Of a DNA stretch of 15,030 nt, positions 7,182-14,245 are shown piece after piece. The notes under the pieces are model-generated. The model made no database searches. It was not told the DNA's origin and saw only the letters and a program-made list of their open reading frames with translations. The DNA lies in contig PMMJ01000436.1 of assembly GCA_003162255.1 (NCBI GenBank), positions 808 to 15,837 on the forward strand, given 5' to 3'. The number at the start of each line of letters is the position of its first letter. Within the stretch, counting starts at the first letter, position 1. This stretch comes from Acidobacteriaceae bacterium. Its GTDB lineage: Bacteria > Acidobacteriota > Terriglobia > Terriglobales > Acidobacteriaceae. A program made the translations under genes and the position numbers.

Positions 7182-8753
7182 ATGGAAGAAACGGGACGAC
7201 AGCAGGCTTCATCGTGTCCATCCGGTACTGGCGCGACCCGCGTCGTGGAATACGTCCGCATGTCGACCGAACACCAACAGTACTCTACTGAGAACCAACG
7301 GAAGGTCATCCAGCAATACGCCGAGGGCCGAGGCATGAGCATTGCGCGGACCTACACAGACGCCGGCAAGAGCGGCCTTCGAATTGACGGTCGAGATGCT
7401 CTAAAAAAGTTGATCCATGATGTAGAGAATGGCCAAGCTGACTTTAACGCAATTCTTGTCTACGATGTCAGCCGTTGGGGACGCTTCCAGGATGCGGACG
7501 AGAGCGCCTATTACGAGTACATTTGCCGACGCGCAAAGATCGATGTGCACTATTGCGCTGAGCAATTTGAGAATGACGGCAGCCCCATTTCGACAATCGT
7601 TAAGGGTGTGAAGCGGGCCATGGCTGGTGAGTACAGCCGCGAGCTTTCCGCCAAGGTTTTTATCGGGCAATGTCGCCTTATCGAACTCGGATTTCGTCAG
7701 GGTGGCTCGCCAGGGTTTGGGTTTCGCCGGATGCTGCGTGACGTGAGCGGCCAACACAAGGGAGTGCTCAACCGGGGAGAGCAAAAGAGCATACAGACAG
7801 ACCGCGTCATTCTCGTTCCAGGGCCGCCCGAGGAAGTGGAGATCGTTCGTTGGATGTACCGCATGTTCGTGGAAGAAAAAATGCTCGAATCGAGACTCGC
7901 CAAGATGTTGAACGAACGCGGCATTACCACAGATTTGGGACGGGCCTGGACTCAAGGCACGATTCACCAGATCTTGACGAACGAGAAGTACGTTGGCAAC
8001 AACATCTACAACAGAATGTCCTTCAAGCTGAAGAAAAAGCGCGTTCTAAACCCGCCTGAGATGTGGATTCGTAGCGATGCGGCATTCGAGTCCATTGTTC
8101 CAGCAGACCTGTTCACAAGGGCGCAGACCATCATTCGCGAACGCAGTCGCAAATACACCAATGACGAACTACTGGACCAACTTCGCAGGTTGCTGGAGCG
8201 CACGGGCTGTCTCTCTGGTCTTTTGATCGACGAGACTGACGGCATGGCGTCCAGTACGGTCTATCGCAGCCGGTTTAGCAGCCTGATCCGGGCATACGGG
8301 TTGATCGGGTACGCTCCCGAACGCGACTACGAGTTCATCGAAACAAACCGTCAACTGCGCCTGATGTATCCGAAGATCATCGCTGATGTCATTGACAATA
8401 TTCGCCAACTCGGAGGCGCTGTGAGTAGTGACCCCACCACTGATTTGTTGGTGGTGAATGATGAATTCACCGCAGCTGTCGTTATCGCCCGATGCCGCCA
8501 AAGAGACTCAGGAGCGTTTCGATGGTTAATTCGCATCGATGCCGGTTTGAACCCAGACATCACCGTTGCAGTCCGAATGGCCGCCGACAACCAGAGCCCG
8601 CTCGACTACTATCTCCTGCCAAGTCTCGACATGACTTTTGAAAAGCTATTGCTCGCCGAAGACAACGCGGTAAGTGTGGATACATATCGTTTTGTCACCC
8701 TCGATTTCTTTTTTGGCATGGCCGAGCGCGCACGGATACCGGGGGCCGCATGA
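7182..8753 (+). CDS. Large serine recombinase, resolvase/invertase superfamily
   Basis: This site-specific recombinase acts through a 5'-phosphoserine intermediate. The N-terminal catalytic domain (about 20-165) has the nucleophile Ser28 in EYVRMSTEHQ, Arg26 nearby and the motif YDVSRWGR (94-101). A Recombinase domain follows (about 175-320; MLNERGITTDLGRAWTQGTI, then NEKYVGNNIYNR). The usual zinc-ribbon CxxC pairs are absent. In their place is a helical segment (325-377, KYTNDELLDQLRRLLERTG to YRSRFSSLIRAYGLIGY) and a conserved-looking C-terminal domain (425-515) with VAVRMAADN and PLDYYLLPSLDM. The ATG at 7182 is the first start after an in-frame stop at 7170; no clear ribosome site precedes it. 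The TGA overlaps the next ATG (ATGA). Integration or inversion would be its reaction; its sites are not visible. Confidence 0.93.
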   Translation: MEETGRQQASSCPSGTGATRVVEYVRMSTEHQQYSTENQRKVIQQYAEGRGMSIARTYTDAGKSGLRIDGRDALKKLIHDVENGQADFNAILVYDVSRWGRFQDADESAYYEYICRRAKIDVHYCAEQFENDGSPISTIVKGVKRAMAGEYSRELSAKVFIGQCRLIELGFRQGGSPGFGFRRMLRDVSGQHKGVLNRGEQKSIQTDRVILVPGPPEEVEIVRWMYRMFVEEKMLESRLAKMLNERGITTDLGRAWTQGTIHQILTNEKYVGNNIYNRMSFKLKKKRVLNPPEMWIRSDAAFESIVPADLFTRAQTIIRERSRKYTNDELLDQLRRLLERTGCLSGLLIDETDGMASSTVYRSRFSSLIRAYGLIGYAPERDYEFIETNRQLRLMYPKIIADVIDNIRQLGGAVSSDPTTDLLVVNDEFTAAVVIARCRQRDSGAFRWLIRIDAGLNPDITVAVRMAADNQSPLDYYLLPSLDMTFEKLLLAEDNAVSVDTYRFVTLDFFFGMAERARIPGAA

Positions 8754-9640
8754 ACGATACCGCTCCGACCGTTCAGATGATCCCCATAGATCAAATAAAT
8801 GTCCTCAATCCGCGAAGCCGGAACAAGCTGGTTTTCCAAGGCATCGTGGCCAATATTTCCAGCCTCGGTCTCAAGAGGCCCATTACCGTCGCTCGTCGGA
8901 TCGAGCCCATAGATGGTAAACCATACGATCTGGTGTGCGGCCAAGGTCGCCTTGAGGCCTTCATGGCCCTCGGCCAAGTTGAGATTCCCGCAATTGTGAA
9001 GGAAGCATCGAGGGAGGAATGTTTCTTAATGAGCCTGGTAGAAAACATTGCTAGGCGCCAAATCCGTCCACTGGAGTTGCTCCGGGAGATCGACAGCCTG
9101 AAGTCGCGAGGTTACAACACAACTGAGATTGCCAAAAAAATTGATGTGGCGAAGAGCTATGTTGTGGGAATCGCACATCTGTTGAAAAACGGCGAAGAAC
9201 GTCTTCTTCATGCCGTCGACAAAGGCCGGATACCGTTGTCGGTGGCGATGCAGATCGCGAACGCGGACGAGGACGGCATTCAGCGAGCCCTCTGCCAGGC
9301 CTACGAAGATCAGACTCTACGGGGCCGCAAACTGCTCACCGTTCGCCGCATCATAGAACTGCGCAAAGCCAACGGCAAACGTGCGACCCCAGGTGTCCGA
9401 CGTAGAAATAACGGCTTGCAGTCAGCAGAGTCGCTGGTTCGTGTTTATCGTCAAGAAGCCGACCGACAAAAGCTCCTGGTGAAGAAGTCGCAGCTGACGG
9501 AGCACCGGTTGCTGTTCATCGTATCCGCGCTAAGAAATCTCTTCCGTGATGAGAACTTCATCACGTTGTTGCGTGCTGAAGGACTGGAGTCGCTACCCGC
9601 TTACCTTGCAGAAAGGATTCAGATCACCGAAAGGGCTTGA
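8750..9640 (+). CDS. ParB/Spo0J-like DNA-binding protein
   Basis: This protein of 296 residues has a ParB N-terminal domain at about 9-105. CGQGRLEAF (63-71) occupies the position of the GERRxRA motif, and the ENxxR motif is kept in VENIARRQIRPLE (97-109). In ParB these two motifs bind CTP. A helix-turn-helix follows at about 121-146 (NTTEIAKKIDVAKSYVVGIA), then a basic C-terminal region. Gly-Gln-Gly-Arg in place of Gly-Glu-Arg-Arg may alter nucleotide handling. It starts inside the recombinase stop codon with GGGGG 5 bases upstream, and its stop lies two bases before the next start. Because it travels with a recombinase and no ParA lies next to it, a role in binding recombination or operator sites is as likely as partitioning; both are inferences. 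Confidence 0.88.
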   Translation: MNDTAPTVQMIPIDQINVLNPRSRNKLVFQGIVANISSLGLKRPITVARRIEPIDGKPYDLVCGQGRLEAFMALGQVEIPAIVKEASREECFLMSLVENIARRQIRPLELLREIDSLKSRGYNTTEIAKKIDVAKSYVVGIAHLLKNGEERLLHAVDKGRIPLSVAMQIANADEDGIQRALCQAYEDQTLRGRKLLTVRRIIELRKANGKRATPGVRRRNNGLQSAESLVRVYRQEADRQKLLVKKSQLTEHRLLFIVSALRNLFRDENFITLLRAEGLESLPAYLAERIQITERA

Positions 9641-9642
9641 AT

Positions 9643-10527
9643 ATGGCTAAGCAGGTTTCCATCGCGTTTAATCCCCAGGGGGTGGTGGTGCCGATCACAA
9701 ACATCTTGCCACTCAAGCAAGTAAACCCTGTCATGCGGTCCAGCCAAAAGTACCAGCAAGTCCTTTCTTCCGTGCGCGAAGTCGGCATCATTGAGCCCCT
9801 GATCGTGTTCCCACACAACGGCCAGTCAGACACGTATTTATTGCTGGATGGCCACGTGCGGCTTGAGGTCCTGAGGCAGATCGGCGAAACTCATGCGCGC
9901 TGCCTAATCGCGACTGACGATGAAACCTACACATACAATCGGCGTGTAAACCGGATGGCCACAATTCAAGAACACAATATGATCCTGAAAGCGATTCGGC
10001 ACGGCGTCTCGGAAGAACGGATCGCCAAGGTGCTGAAAGTGGATGTGGCTATCATCCGACAGAAGCGAGACCTGTTGAATGGTATCTGCAAGGAGGCCAT
10101 CGAGATCCTCAAGAATAAGCATGTGTCGCTAGGAGCATTCTCCTTTCTACGAAAGCTAAAGCCAATGCGCCAGATTGAGGTAGCCGACCTGTTGGTGGCG
10201 ACGGGGAACTTCTCGGTGCCCTATACAAAGGCTCTTCTGGCAGCCACCCGCTCCGACATGCTTGTCGATCCTGACAAACACAAAGTAGTCGAGGGCCTGA
10301 CCCCGGAACAGGTCGCGAAGATGGAAAAAGAGATGGAAGTCTTGCAGCGCGATTTAGGGCTGATTGAGGAATCTCATGGAAATCAGGTCCTTAATTTGGT
10401 CCTAGCGCGCGGCTACCTCGCGAAGTTGCTCTGCAATGCCCGTGTTGCCCGCTACCTTGGCCAGCACCACGCGGACATTTTTCGCGAACTGCAGTCGGTC
10501 TCAGAAAGTTCTTCACTGGAGAACTGA
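9643..10527 (+). CDS. ParB-like protein with RepB-type C-terminal domain
   Basis: This 294-residue protein has a ParB-fold N-terminal domain at about 14-115, an HTH at about 121-145 (VSEERIAKVLKVDVAIIRQK) and a RepB-like C-terminal domain (about 150-285). It parallels the preceding gene but is strongly diverged: LLLDGHVRLEVL (66-77) stands where GERRxRA is expected, and ATIQEHNM (106-113) stands where ENxxR is expected, so CTP binding as in classical ParB looks unlikely. I chose ATG 9643, with AAAGGG 7 bases upstream; a TTG at 9637 overlaps the previous stop and has poor spacing. It is the last gene of the three-gene operon. Directly after its stop begins a remnant of a HigA antitoxin. Its partner and targets are unknown. 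Confidence 0.85.
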   Translation: MAKQVSIAFNPQGVVVPITNILPLKQVNPVMRSSQKYQQVLSSVREVGIIEPLIVFPHNGQSDTYLLLDGHVRLEVLRQIGETHARCLIATDDETYTYNRRVNRMATIQEHNMILKAIRHGVSEERIAKVLKVDVAIIRQKRDLLNGICKEAIEILKNKHVSLGAFSFLRKLKPMRQIEVADLLVATGNFSVPYTKALLAATRSDMLVDPDKHKVVEGLTPEQVAKMEKEMEVLQRDLGLIEESHGNQVLNLVLARGYLAKLLCNARVARYLGQHHADIFRELQSVSESSSLEN

Positions 10528-10746
10528 ACCCGTGTCGGAGGCGGCGGAGATTTTGAGAGTGCGCCGCGCTACGCTCTCCGATCTTCTGCACGGCAAGGCC
10601 GCGCTGACGCCGGAAATGGCCCTGCGCATCGAAAAGGCGTTCGGCCCTGACATGGATACCTTCTCCGGATGCAGCTCGCCTATGACGTGGCGAAAACGCG
10701 AGTGCAAGCACGGAGCATCTTGATCAAGCGATATGCCCCGGCCTGA
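10528..10746 (+). pseudogene. higA: HigA-family antitoxin remnant, truncated and frameshifted
   Basis: HigA antitoxins are HTH repressors that neutralise HigB RNase toxins. In one frame VSEAAEILRVRRATLSDL continues into LLHGKAALTPEMALRIEKAFG, the family core, and runs to MDT near 10660. The expected continuation MQLAYDVAKTRVQARSILIK (start codon at 10669) and then RYAPA is present in the next frame, ending with TGA at 10744-10746. One base appears lost near 10661-10668, where the family has a segment like DTLLRMQ. The N-terminal third is missing: upstream the frame runs into the coding end of the RepB-like gene. No higB is visible. The gene is therefore dead. It probably marks DNA into which the recombinase cassette moved, or next to which a deletion occurred. 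Confidence 0.75.
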
Positions 10747-10949
10747 AGCTGCGCATCGGTTCTACGAGAAGGCCGCATTTCATGTGCGCGACACGAGCGG
10801 CTACCGGCACGGATCAAAGCCTGATCCCTGAACCACGCTCTATCGCGCGATCTAATAGTTAGTTTCGCCATGCCCTTAGCGTGTTTGAAAGTCTCTTTCG
10901 TGTCTTCCACTCGATATTGCGGCCCATCACGCACGCCAATCGGTTTCAT
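10680..10949 (-). pseudogene. Possible truncated fourth gene of the minus-strand operon
   Basis: The frame starts at an ATG inside the end of the preceding gene (23-base overlap), in keeping with the tight spacing of that operon. The first 31 residues (MKPIGVRDGPQYRVEDTKET, then FKHAKGMAKLT) look like protein. From about 10858 down to 10680 the frame turns Arg- and Ala-rich and runs antisense through the higA remnant, which suggests that the original 3' part was replaced. I do not recognise the gene. A chance frame is possible. Confidence 0.28.
10733..10831 (+). pseudogene. Possible acetyltransferase C-terminal scrap
   Basis: A 32-codon frame contains EAAHRFYEKAAFHV, resembling the A-x-R-F-Y-E-K-x-G-F turn near the end of GNAT acetyltransferases. 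It overlaps the end of the higA remnant in another frame. It is too short to be sure of. Confidence 0.18.
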
Positions 10950-11202
10950 TCTCTACGAATAGTTTCAGTTGCTTGCAGTCCCCGGTTTTCCAGTCGCTCA
11001 GGTCTGCTTCGAGGATCAGATGAGCCGTCTGAAGAACCCAGCACAGCTCAGTCTTGTCGGTAAAGCGGACGCGGACATAGAGCATGCCTTCCTCAAAAGC
11101 GTGCTCGGCCCAATCCACTGTCTTACCGTGGACACCGGGATAGCGGCTTCCGTAGGAGGGTAACCGTGCCTCTTGCGTCTCCGGTGCTTTCCGTTTCGTC
11201 AT
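10927..11202 (-). CDS. Small hypothetical protein, third gene of coupled operon
   Basis: This 91-residue protein is of unknown family. The N-terminal 25 residues are basic and probably flexible. The remainder alternates hydrophobic and charged residues as in a beta-rich domain (MLYVRVRFTDKTELCWVLQ), followed by LILEADLSDWKTGD. There is no signal peptide, membrane segment or metal motif. Its ATG overlaps the stop of the preceding gene (ATGA, 11199-11202), so its translation is likely coupled and it probably works with the two upstream proteins. I cannot assign a function. Confidence 0.6.
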   Translation of the reverse strand: MTKRKAPETQEARLPSYGSRYPGVHGKTVDWAEHAFEEGMLYVRVRFTDKTELCWVLQTAHLILEADLSDWKTGDCKQLKLFVENETDWRA

Positions 11203-11717
11203 TGGTCGTCCCCCTTTTTCGGCGTCGGCCTGGCTTTGGTTTGTGGTTGGCCTGTTCCGCGTCGTGATGGCTTCGAGTGGCCCGATTCACCTTTCTTCGC
11301 TGTTTTCTTACGTTTGTTCCCAGCACGCTTTCGCTTTTTCGCTTGCTCCTCGTCGTAACGTTCTTCGTCGGACATGTCCCAGCCGGGCAGGATTACCAGG
11401 CGCGGAGGTAATCCCTTTTTCTTGCGCCTCTCCTCGGAGTCCTTGAGTTCGAGATAGATGTCGTCCGGGTCTTTGATCTTCCGGTTGTATTCGCGTTGGA
11501 ACTTGTAGGCCCAAACTGCGTCGTTCTCGACAATGTCGTCGAAGTTGTCGAAGAATTCCCGGTTGGCATCCACGCGTGCGCTTTCCACGTCCGCACGGGC
11601 ATAGCGGATTATGTCACCGTGGAAGAGCCGCATCTTCTCCATGCGTTGGAGACGTTGAAGAACCTGCTCAAACGCCAGGTTCAACTCCACGAGTTCCTGA
11701 AAGAGGCGGAGATTCAT
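11199..11717 (-). CDS. Hypothetical protein with highly basic tail, paralogue of upstream gene
   Basis: This 172-residue protein has a mainly helical body (1-110), then PGWDMSDEERYDEEQ, then a Lys/Arg-rich low-complexity tail (about 127-169) suited to binding nucleic acid. Residues 5-110 line up with 6-113 of the upstream gene product almost without gaps. Shared positions include the opening LxxxxxxxN, a central Arg with Asp or Glu, the tyrosine in IYLELKDSEERR against VYQDVQAIEESRR, and GLPPRLVIL against GKAPRVRFL. I chose the ATG at 11717 because it overlaps the upstream stop as ATGA (11714-11717); the frame extends further upstream to 11789 but would then overlap that gene. Function unknown. 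Confidence 0.65.
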   Translation of the reverse strand: MNLRLFQELVELNLAFEQVLQRLQRMEKMRLFHGDIIRYARADVESARVDANREFFDNFDDIVENDAVWAYKFQREYNRKIKDPDDIYLELKDSEERRKKKGLPPRLVILPGWDMSDEERYDEEQAKKRKRAGNKRKKTAKKGESGHSKPSRRGTGQPQTKARPTPKKGDDQ

Positions 11718-12148
11718 CCCTGTTCTCCCTTGCGACGCTGTACTTCGCTCGTAAGGTCGCTGGGCGGTTTCGGGTACTGCTGCTCCCATGCCTGTTGCTC
11801 TTCGCTACTGAGGAACCGCACCCTGGGCGCTTTTCCCTCCAGGCGTCGGCTTTCCTCAATCGCCTGCACGTCCTGATAGACCCGCACTTCATCCAACATT
11901 CTCTTTTCGTGTTCGCGGTGTCTTTTAGCAAAACGACCTTCGTCCCGACGCTCGTAGCCCTCGACGTTGTTGCAGAAGCAGCCGTTGAGCTCAGCGCGGT
12001 GCATTTCAAACAGGGTCAGTTTTTCGTCGAAGTACGCCGCGTTCAAGCCCGAGTCCTTGGCGCGTTTGAGCCGTTCCAGTCCCCGGACTGCATCGTCTAT
12101 CCCTCGATTCACCAAAAGAATTGCTTCGTAGAGATGGACCTTTTGCAT
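11714..12148 (-). CDS. Hypothetical helical protein, first gene of three-gene coupled operon
   Basis: This 144-residue protein is predicted to be largely helical and highly charged (EGYERRDEGRFAKRHREHEK, then RMLDE). Two cysteines (58 and 60) are isolated and do not form a clear metal site. The ATG at 12148 is supported by a near-perfect ribosome site, AAGGAGGA at 12161-12154, 5 bases upstream. The stop overlaps the next gene's ATG. It appears to be an older duplicate of that gene, lacking the basic tail and ending instead in a Gln/Pro-containing stretch. No known domain is recognised, and I see no clear promoter in the 300 bases upstream. Confidence 0.7.
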   Translation of the reverse strand: MQKVHLYEAILLVNRGIDDAVRGLERLKRAKDSGLNAAYFDEKLTLFEMHRAELNGCFCNNVEGYERRDEGRFAKRHREHEKRMLDEVRVYQDVQAIEESRRLEGKAPRVRFLSSEEQQAWEQQYPKPPSDLTSEVQRRKGEQG

Positions 12149-12153
12149 CGCAC

Positions 12154-12161
12154 TCCTCCTT
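12154..12161 (-). promoter_or_regulatory. Strong ribosome binding site AAGGAGGA
   Basis: This full-length Shine-Dalgarno sequence, 5 bases before the ATG at 12148, is the best in the window. It suggests high expression of the three-gene operon once transcribed. Confidence 0.7.
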
Positions 12162-12446
12162 CATTGCGAACTGTCGGAACAAGAAATACCTGAGACGCAC
12201 GGACACACGTATCCCGGCGATATGAATGAGCTGATCAAACAGAGACAACAATCGTGTGGGCTATACGTACGGCGGGGAATGTTCGAACAGATGAGACGGC
12301 TCTATTCTTTCTGGAGAACGCACGCGGTGCGAAGCTTGCGTGCAGAAAAGGAACCAGTTAACTTCTATTGCAGCCATCGTTGCACCTCCGGTGCGACGGT
12401 TGGTCAGGGGCGTGCTGGTGTTCTAGCACCGGTACGTCCCGTTCTT
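12162..12446. other. Intergenic stretch with small inverted repeats
   Basis: A plus-strand frame from 12222 is open through to 12620 but runs antisense into the MerR-like gene and shows no motif, so I leave it out. GCACGC and GCGTGC pair near 12320-12345, and GTTGCACC and GGTGCGAC pair near 12380-12400. The operon promoter probably lies here on the minus strand, but I cannot pick one. Confidence 0.35.
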
Positions 12447-12704
12447 TCACAACTTCGGGTTACTTTTTCGTCCTCTGCCTTTGCAGTAGATCGCCTTCTT
12501 CACTTCCTTCAGCTTGGCAATGTCGTCCTGCGACCAAAGGCGATAACCGACGGCACCAATCAGAGTCGGCTGAGGAGCCTTCACCTTTCCTTGCGCGATC
12601 CACCGCTGCAGCGTGGCTAAGTGAATTCCCACGATTTTTGCGACTTCTGAGGTGGTGCGTTTATTTCTCAAATATACGATACCTATCGCATTATTGCTTG
12701 TCAA
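12447..12704 (-). CDS. MerR-like helix-turn-helix DNA-binding protein
   Basis: This protein of up to 85 residues has a winged helix-turn-helix of the MerR/Xis type: TTSEVAKIVGIHLATLQRWI, then AQGKVKAP, then GYRLWSQDDIAKLKEVK. It lacks the effector domain and coiled coil of full MerR regulators and ends in a short basic tail (GRGRKSNPKL). The longest frame begins at TTG 12704, but that TTG is also the first half of a TTGACA promoter box. The next possible start, TTG 12671, would make the mRNA almost leaderless, so the start is uncertain. It lies about 300 bases upstream of the three-gene operon on the same strand and may regulate it, or may be an excisionase partner of the decayed integrase to its right. 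Confidence 0.78.
   Translation of the reverse strand: MTSNNAIGIVYLRNKRTTSEVAKIVGIHLATLQRWIAQGKVKAPQPTLIGAVGYRLWSQDDIAKLKEVKKAIYCKGRGRKSNPKL
12676..12704 (-). promoter_or_regulatory. Candidate promoter TTGACA-17-TATCGT
   Basis: A perfect -35 box (12704-12699) and a 4-of-6 -10 box (12681-12676) are 17 bases apart, directly over the first codons of the longest MerR-like frame. If real, the protein starts at or after 12671. Confidence 0.45.
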
Positions 12705-12930
12705 CAGAAAATCTCGCCTGAAGGAAGTATAGCGAAGCGAGGAGGACGATGCGCTGGAACCAGCGAATGGTTCCCCCTCTACTTGTCTTGCTTCGAAACC
12801 GTCCTTGCTGGTGGTGGAGTTCCGGGCGAACGCCCGCCCGTTTTGCGGATAGGGGCACCGATGCGTGTGAACTTGGTAAAGATGACGAAGGGAGGGAGTT
12901 CGCTATCCTGCCTAAACTCCAGCGGGGCCG
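12705..12930. other. Intergenic, possible start of the decayed integrase
   Basis: I see no gene. CGGGC-GAAC-GCCCG (12823-12836) is a short hairpin followed by CCCGTTTT on the plus strand, at best a weak terminator. Confidence 0.3.
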
Positions 12931-13161
12931 TTGCTGCCACGCAAGCCGTTGCACCGCTCGACCCTCAACCTTGCCCTCCGAAAATACAGCTCAGATGCGT
13001 CCCTGCCCCTTCTTGCCCATTCCCATGTGCTCCGCCAAGCTTGCGGCTTCGCCCTCGCCGACCAGGGCGCGGACACGCGGCTCATTCAGGCCTTACCGGG
13101 CGCTTACCGTCTGACTCTTCGCAAAACTCGTTGGGCACGGGACCAGTTTCCGCTATGCTGA
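12931..13161 (+). pseudogene. Decayed tyrosine recombinase, C-terminal remnant
   Basis: The frame shows the box II region of an integrase: LPLLAHSHVLRQACGFALAD, then QGADTRLIQ, where living relatives have H-x-L-R-H-A-C-G-F-A-L-A-x-x-G-x-D-x-R-L-I-Q. The H-x-x-R is kept (His near 13024), but the following His is Gln. After RLIQ the sequence GAYRLTLRKTRWARDQF only loosely matches the expected G-H...T-V-R-Y-T...R-F ending, and the nucleophilic Tyr is not in place. The first two-thirds of the gene are missing; an ATG at 12861 (MRVNLVKMTK) resembles integrase N-termini and might be the other end of the same dead gene. It is unlikely to be active. Confidence 0.6.
13131..13159 (+). promoter_or_regulatory. 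Weak candidate promoter of the ParA-HEPN pair
   Basis: TTGGGC (13131-13136) and TATGCT (13154-13159) are 17 bases apart, 40 bases before the ATG at 13199. The boxes match only 3 and 4 of 6 positions. Confidence 0.28.
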
Positions 13162-13198
13162 TGTTGGCGTACCGTTGAATAGTTTGGAGAATGAACAC

Positions 13199-14245
13199 AT
13201 GCATAAGCGAATCGCGATGTTCAACCACAAGGGCGGCGTTAGTAAAACCACGACCACCTTTCACCTTGGTTGGATGCTCGCCTCAAAGGGCCATCGGGTC
13301 GTGTTGGTCGATGCTGATCCCCAGTGCAATCTGAGCGGCTTGATTTTGGGCTTCAAGGGTGAAACCGAATTCGAGAAGTTCTATGAAGCCGAGGGCGGCA
13401 ACCGAAACATAAGAACGGGACTCGCGCCCGCATTCGAGTCGCAACCACGAGCGATCGAGCCGGTTGAGTGTGTTGCCGTTCAAGGATGCGATCGGCTATT
13501 TCTTTTACCGGGACACATCCGTCTATCAGAATATGAAGTGACCTTGGGCATCGCTCAAGAGCTTTCAGGCTCCATCCAGACATTGCAGAATTTGCCCGGT
13601 TCGATCTCTTACCTACTCGATGTTACGGCCAACAAATACAATGCCGATTTCGTGTTGGTGGATATGAACCCCAGCCTAAGTTCCATCAACCAAAATCTCT
13701 TGATGACTAGCGATTTCTTCATTGTCCCGACCTCGCCCGATTTCTTCTCGGTGATGGCCATTGAGTCCCTCTCGACTGTCATCCCACGTTGGCATACCTG
13801 GGCTGAACGCGCGCGGCAGAATGAGACTTTGAAAAGTGCCGCCTACCCTTACCCTGCAACCAATCCCAAGTTTATCGGCAGCATCATTCAAAAATACCGG
13901 CCTCGGAAGGGATCGGCTACAGTTGGCTTTCAGAAGTGGATCGACTCGATCAACGATAGAGTAGCAAACCAACTTGTGAAGACGCTGAGGCCACTAGGGA
14001 TGGTTTTGCCGGATAATACTTACCAGGCAGTACCGGGACTTCTGCCCAACTACTGCCTCGCTCAGATCGCAGACTTCAATACCCTCATAACAAAGTCTCA
14101 AGACCATAGGACGCCTGTGTTCGCCCTAACCGACGAACAGCTCGGCCATGTGGGAACAGTGCTAGAAGGCGACAGGGCAAAGCGTCAAGAGTTTGAGGGT
14201 GTATTTTCCAATCTGGCTGAGCAGGTGGAAACGCTCACGAAATGA
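13199..14245 (+). CDS. ParA/MinD-type P-loop ATPase
   Basis: This 348-residue protein belongs to the SIMIBI ATPases that dimerise on ATP, as in plasmid partition. Deviant Walker A KGGVSKTT lies at residues 11-18 with both signature lysines (Lys11, Lys16). Walker A' is VDADPQCNLSG (37-47), and Walker B is FVLVDMNPSLSSINQNLL, where classical ParA has DxxP. There is no N-terminal HTH, unlike type Ia ParA. It is longer than a minimal ParA (about 200-260), with an inserted charged segment after the A' motif and a long C-terminal part. ATG 13199 is preferred because GGAGA lies 8 bases upstream; a TTG at 13175 would add 8 residues. No parB follows. Instead it overlaps a HEPN gene by ATGA, so a stability or defence role is as plausible as partition. 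Confidence 0.9.
   Translation: MHKRIAMFNHKGGVSKTTTTFHLGWMLASKGHRVVLVDADPQCNLSGLILGFKGETEFEKFYEAEGGNRNIRTGLAPAFESQPRAIEPVECVAVQGCDRLFLLPGHIRLSEYEVTLGIAQELSGSIQTLQNLPGSISYLLDVTANKYNADFVLVDMNPSLSSINQNLLMTSDFFIVPTSPDFFSVMAIESLSTVIPRWHTWAERARQNETLKSAAYPYPATNPKFIGSIIQKYRPRKGSATVGFQKWIDSINDRVANQLVKTLRPLGMVLPDNTYQAVPGLLPNYCLAQIADFNTLITKSQDHRTPVFALTDEQLGHVGTVLEGDRAKRQEFEGVFSNLAEQVETLTK

Noticed and set aside
3772..10864. The 9-mer TAGTTAGTT near 3882 and 10856, and its near inverse at 3772, as possible element ends
   Set aside because: A 9-base match is expected many times by chance in 15 kb, and the flanks do not agree.
11243..12193. Several plus-strand frames opposite the three-gene operon
   Set aside because: The minus-strand genes have a strong ribosome site and ATGA couplings; the plus frames have neither.
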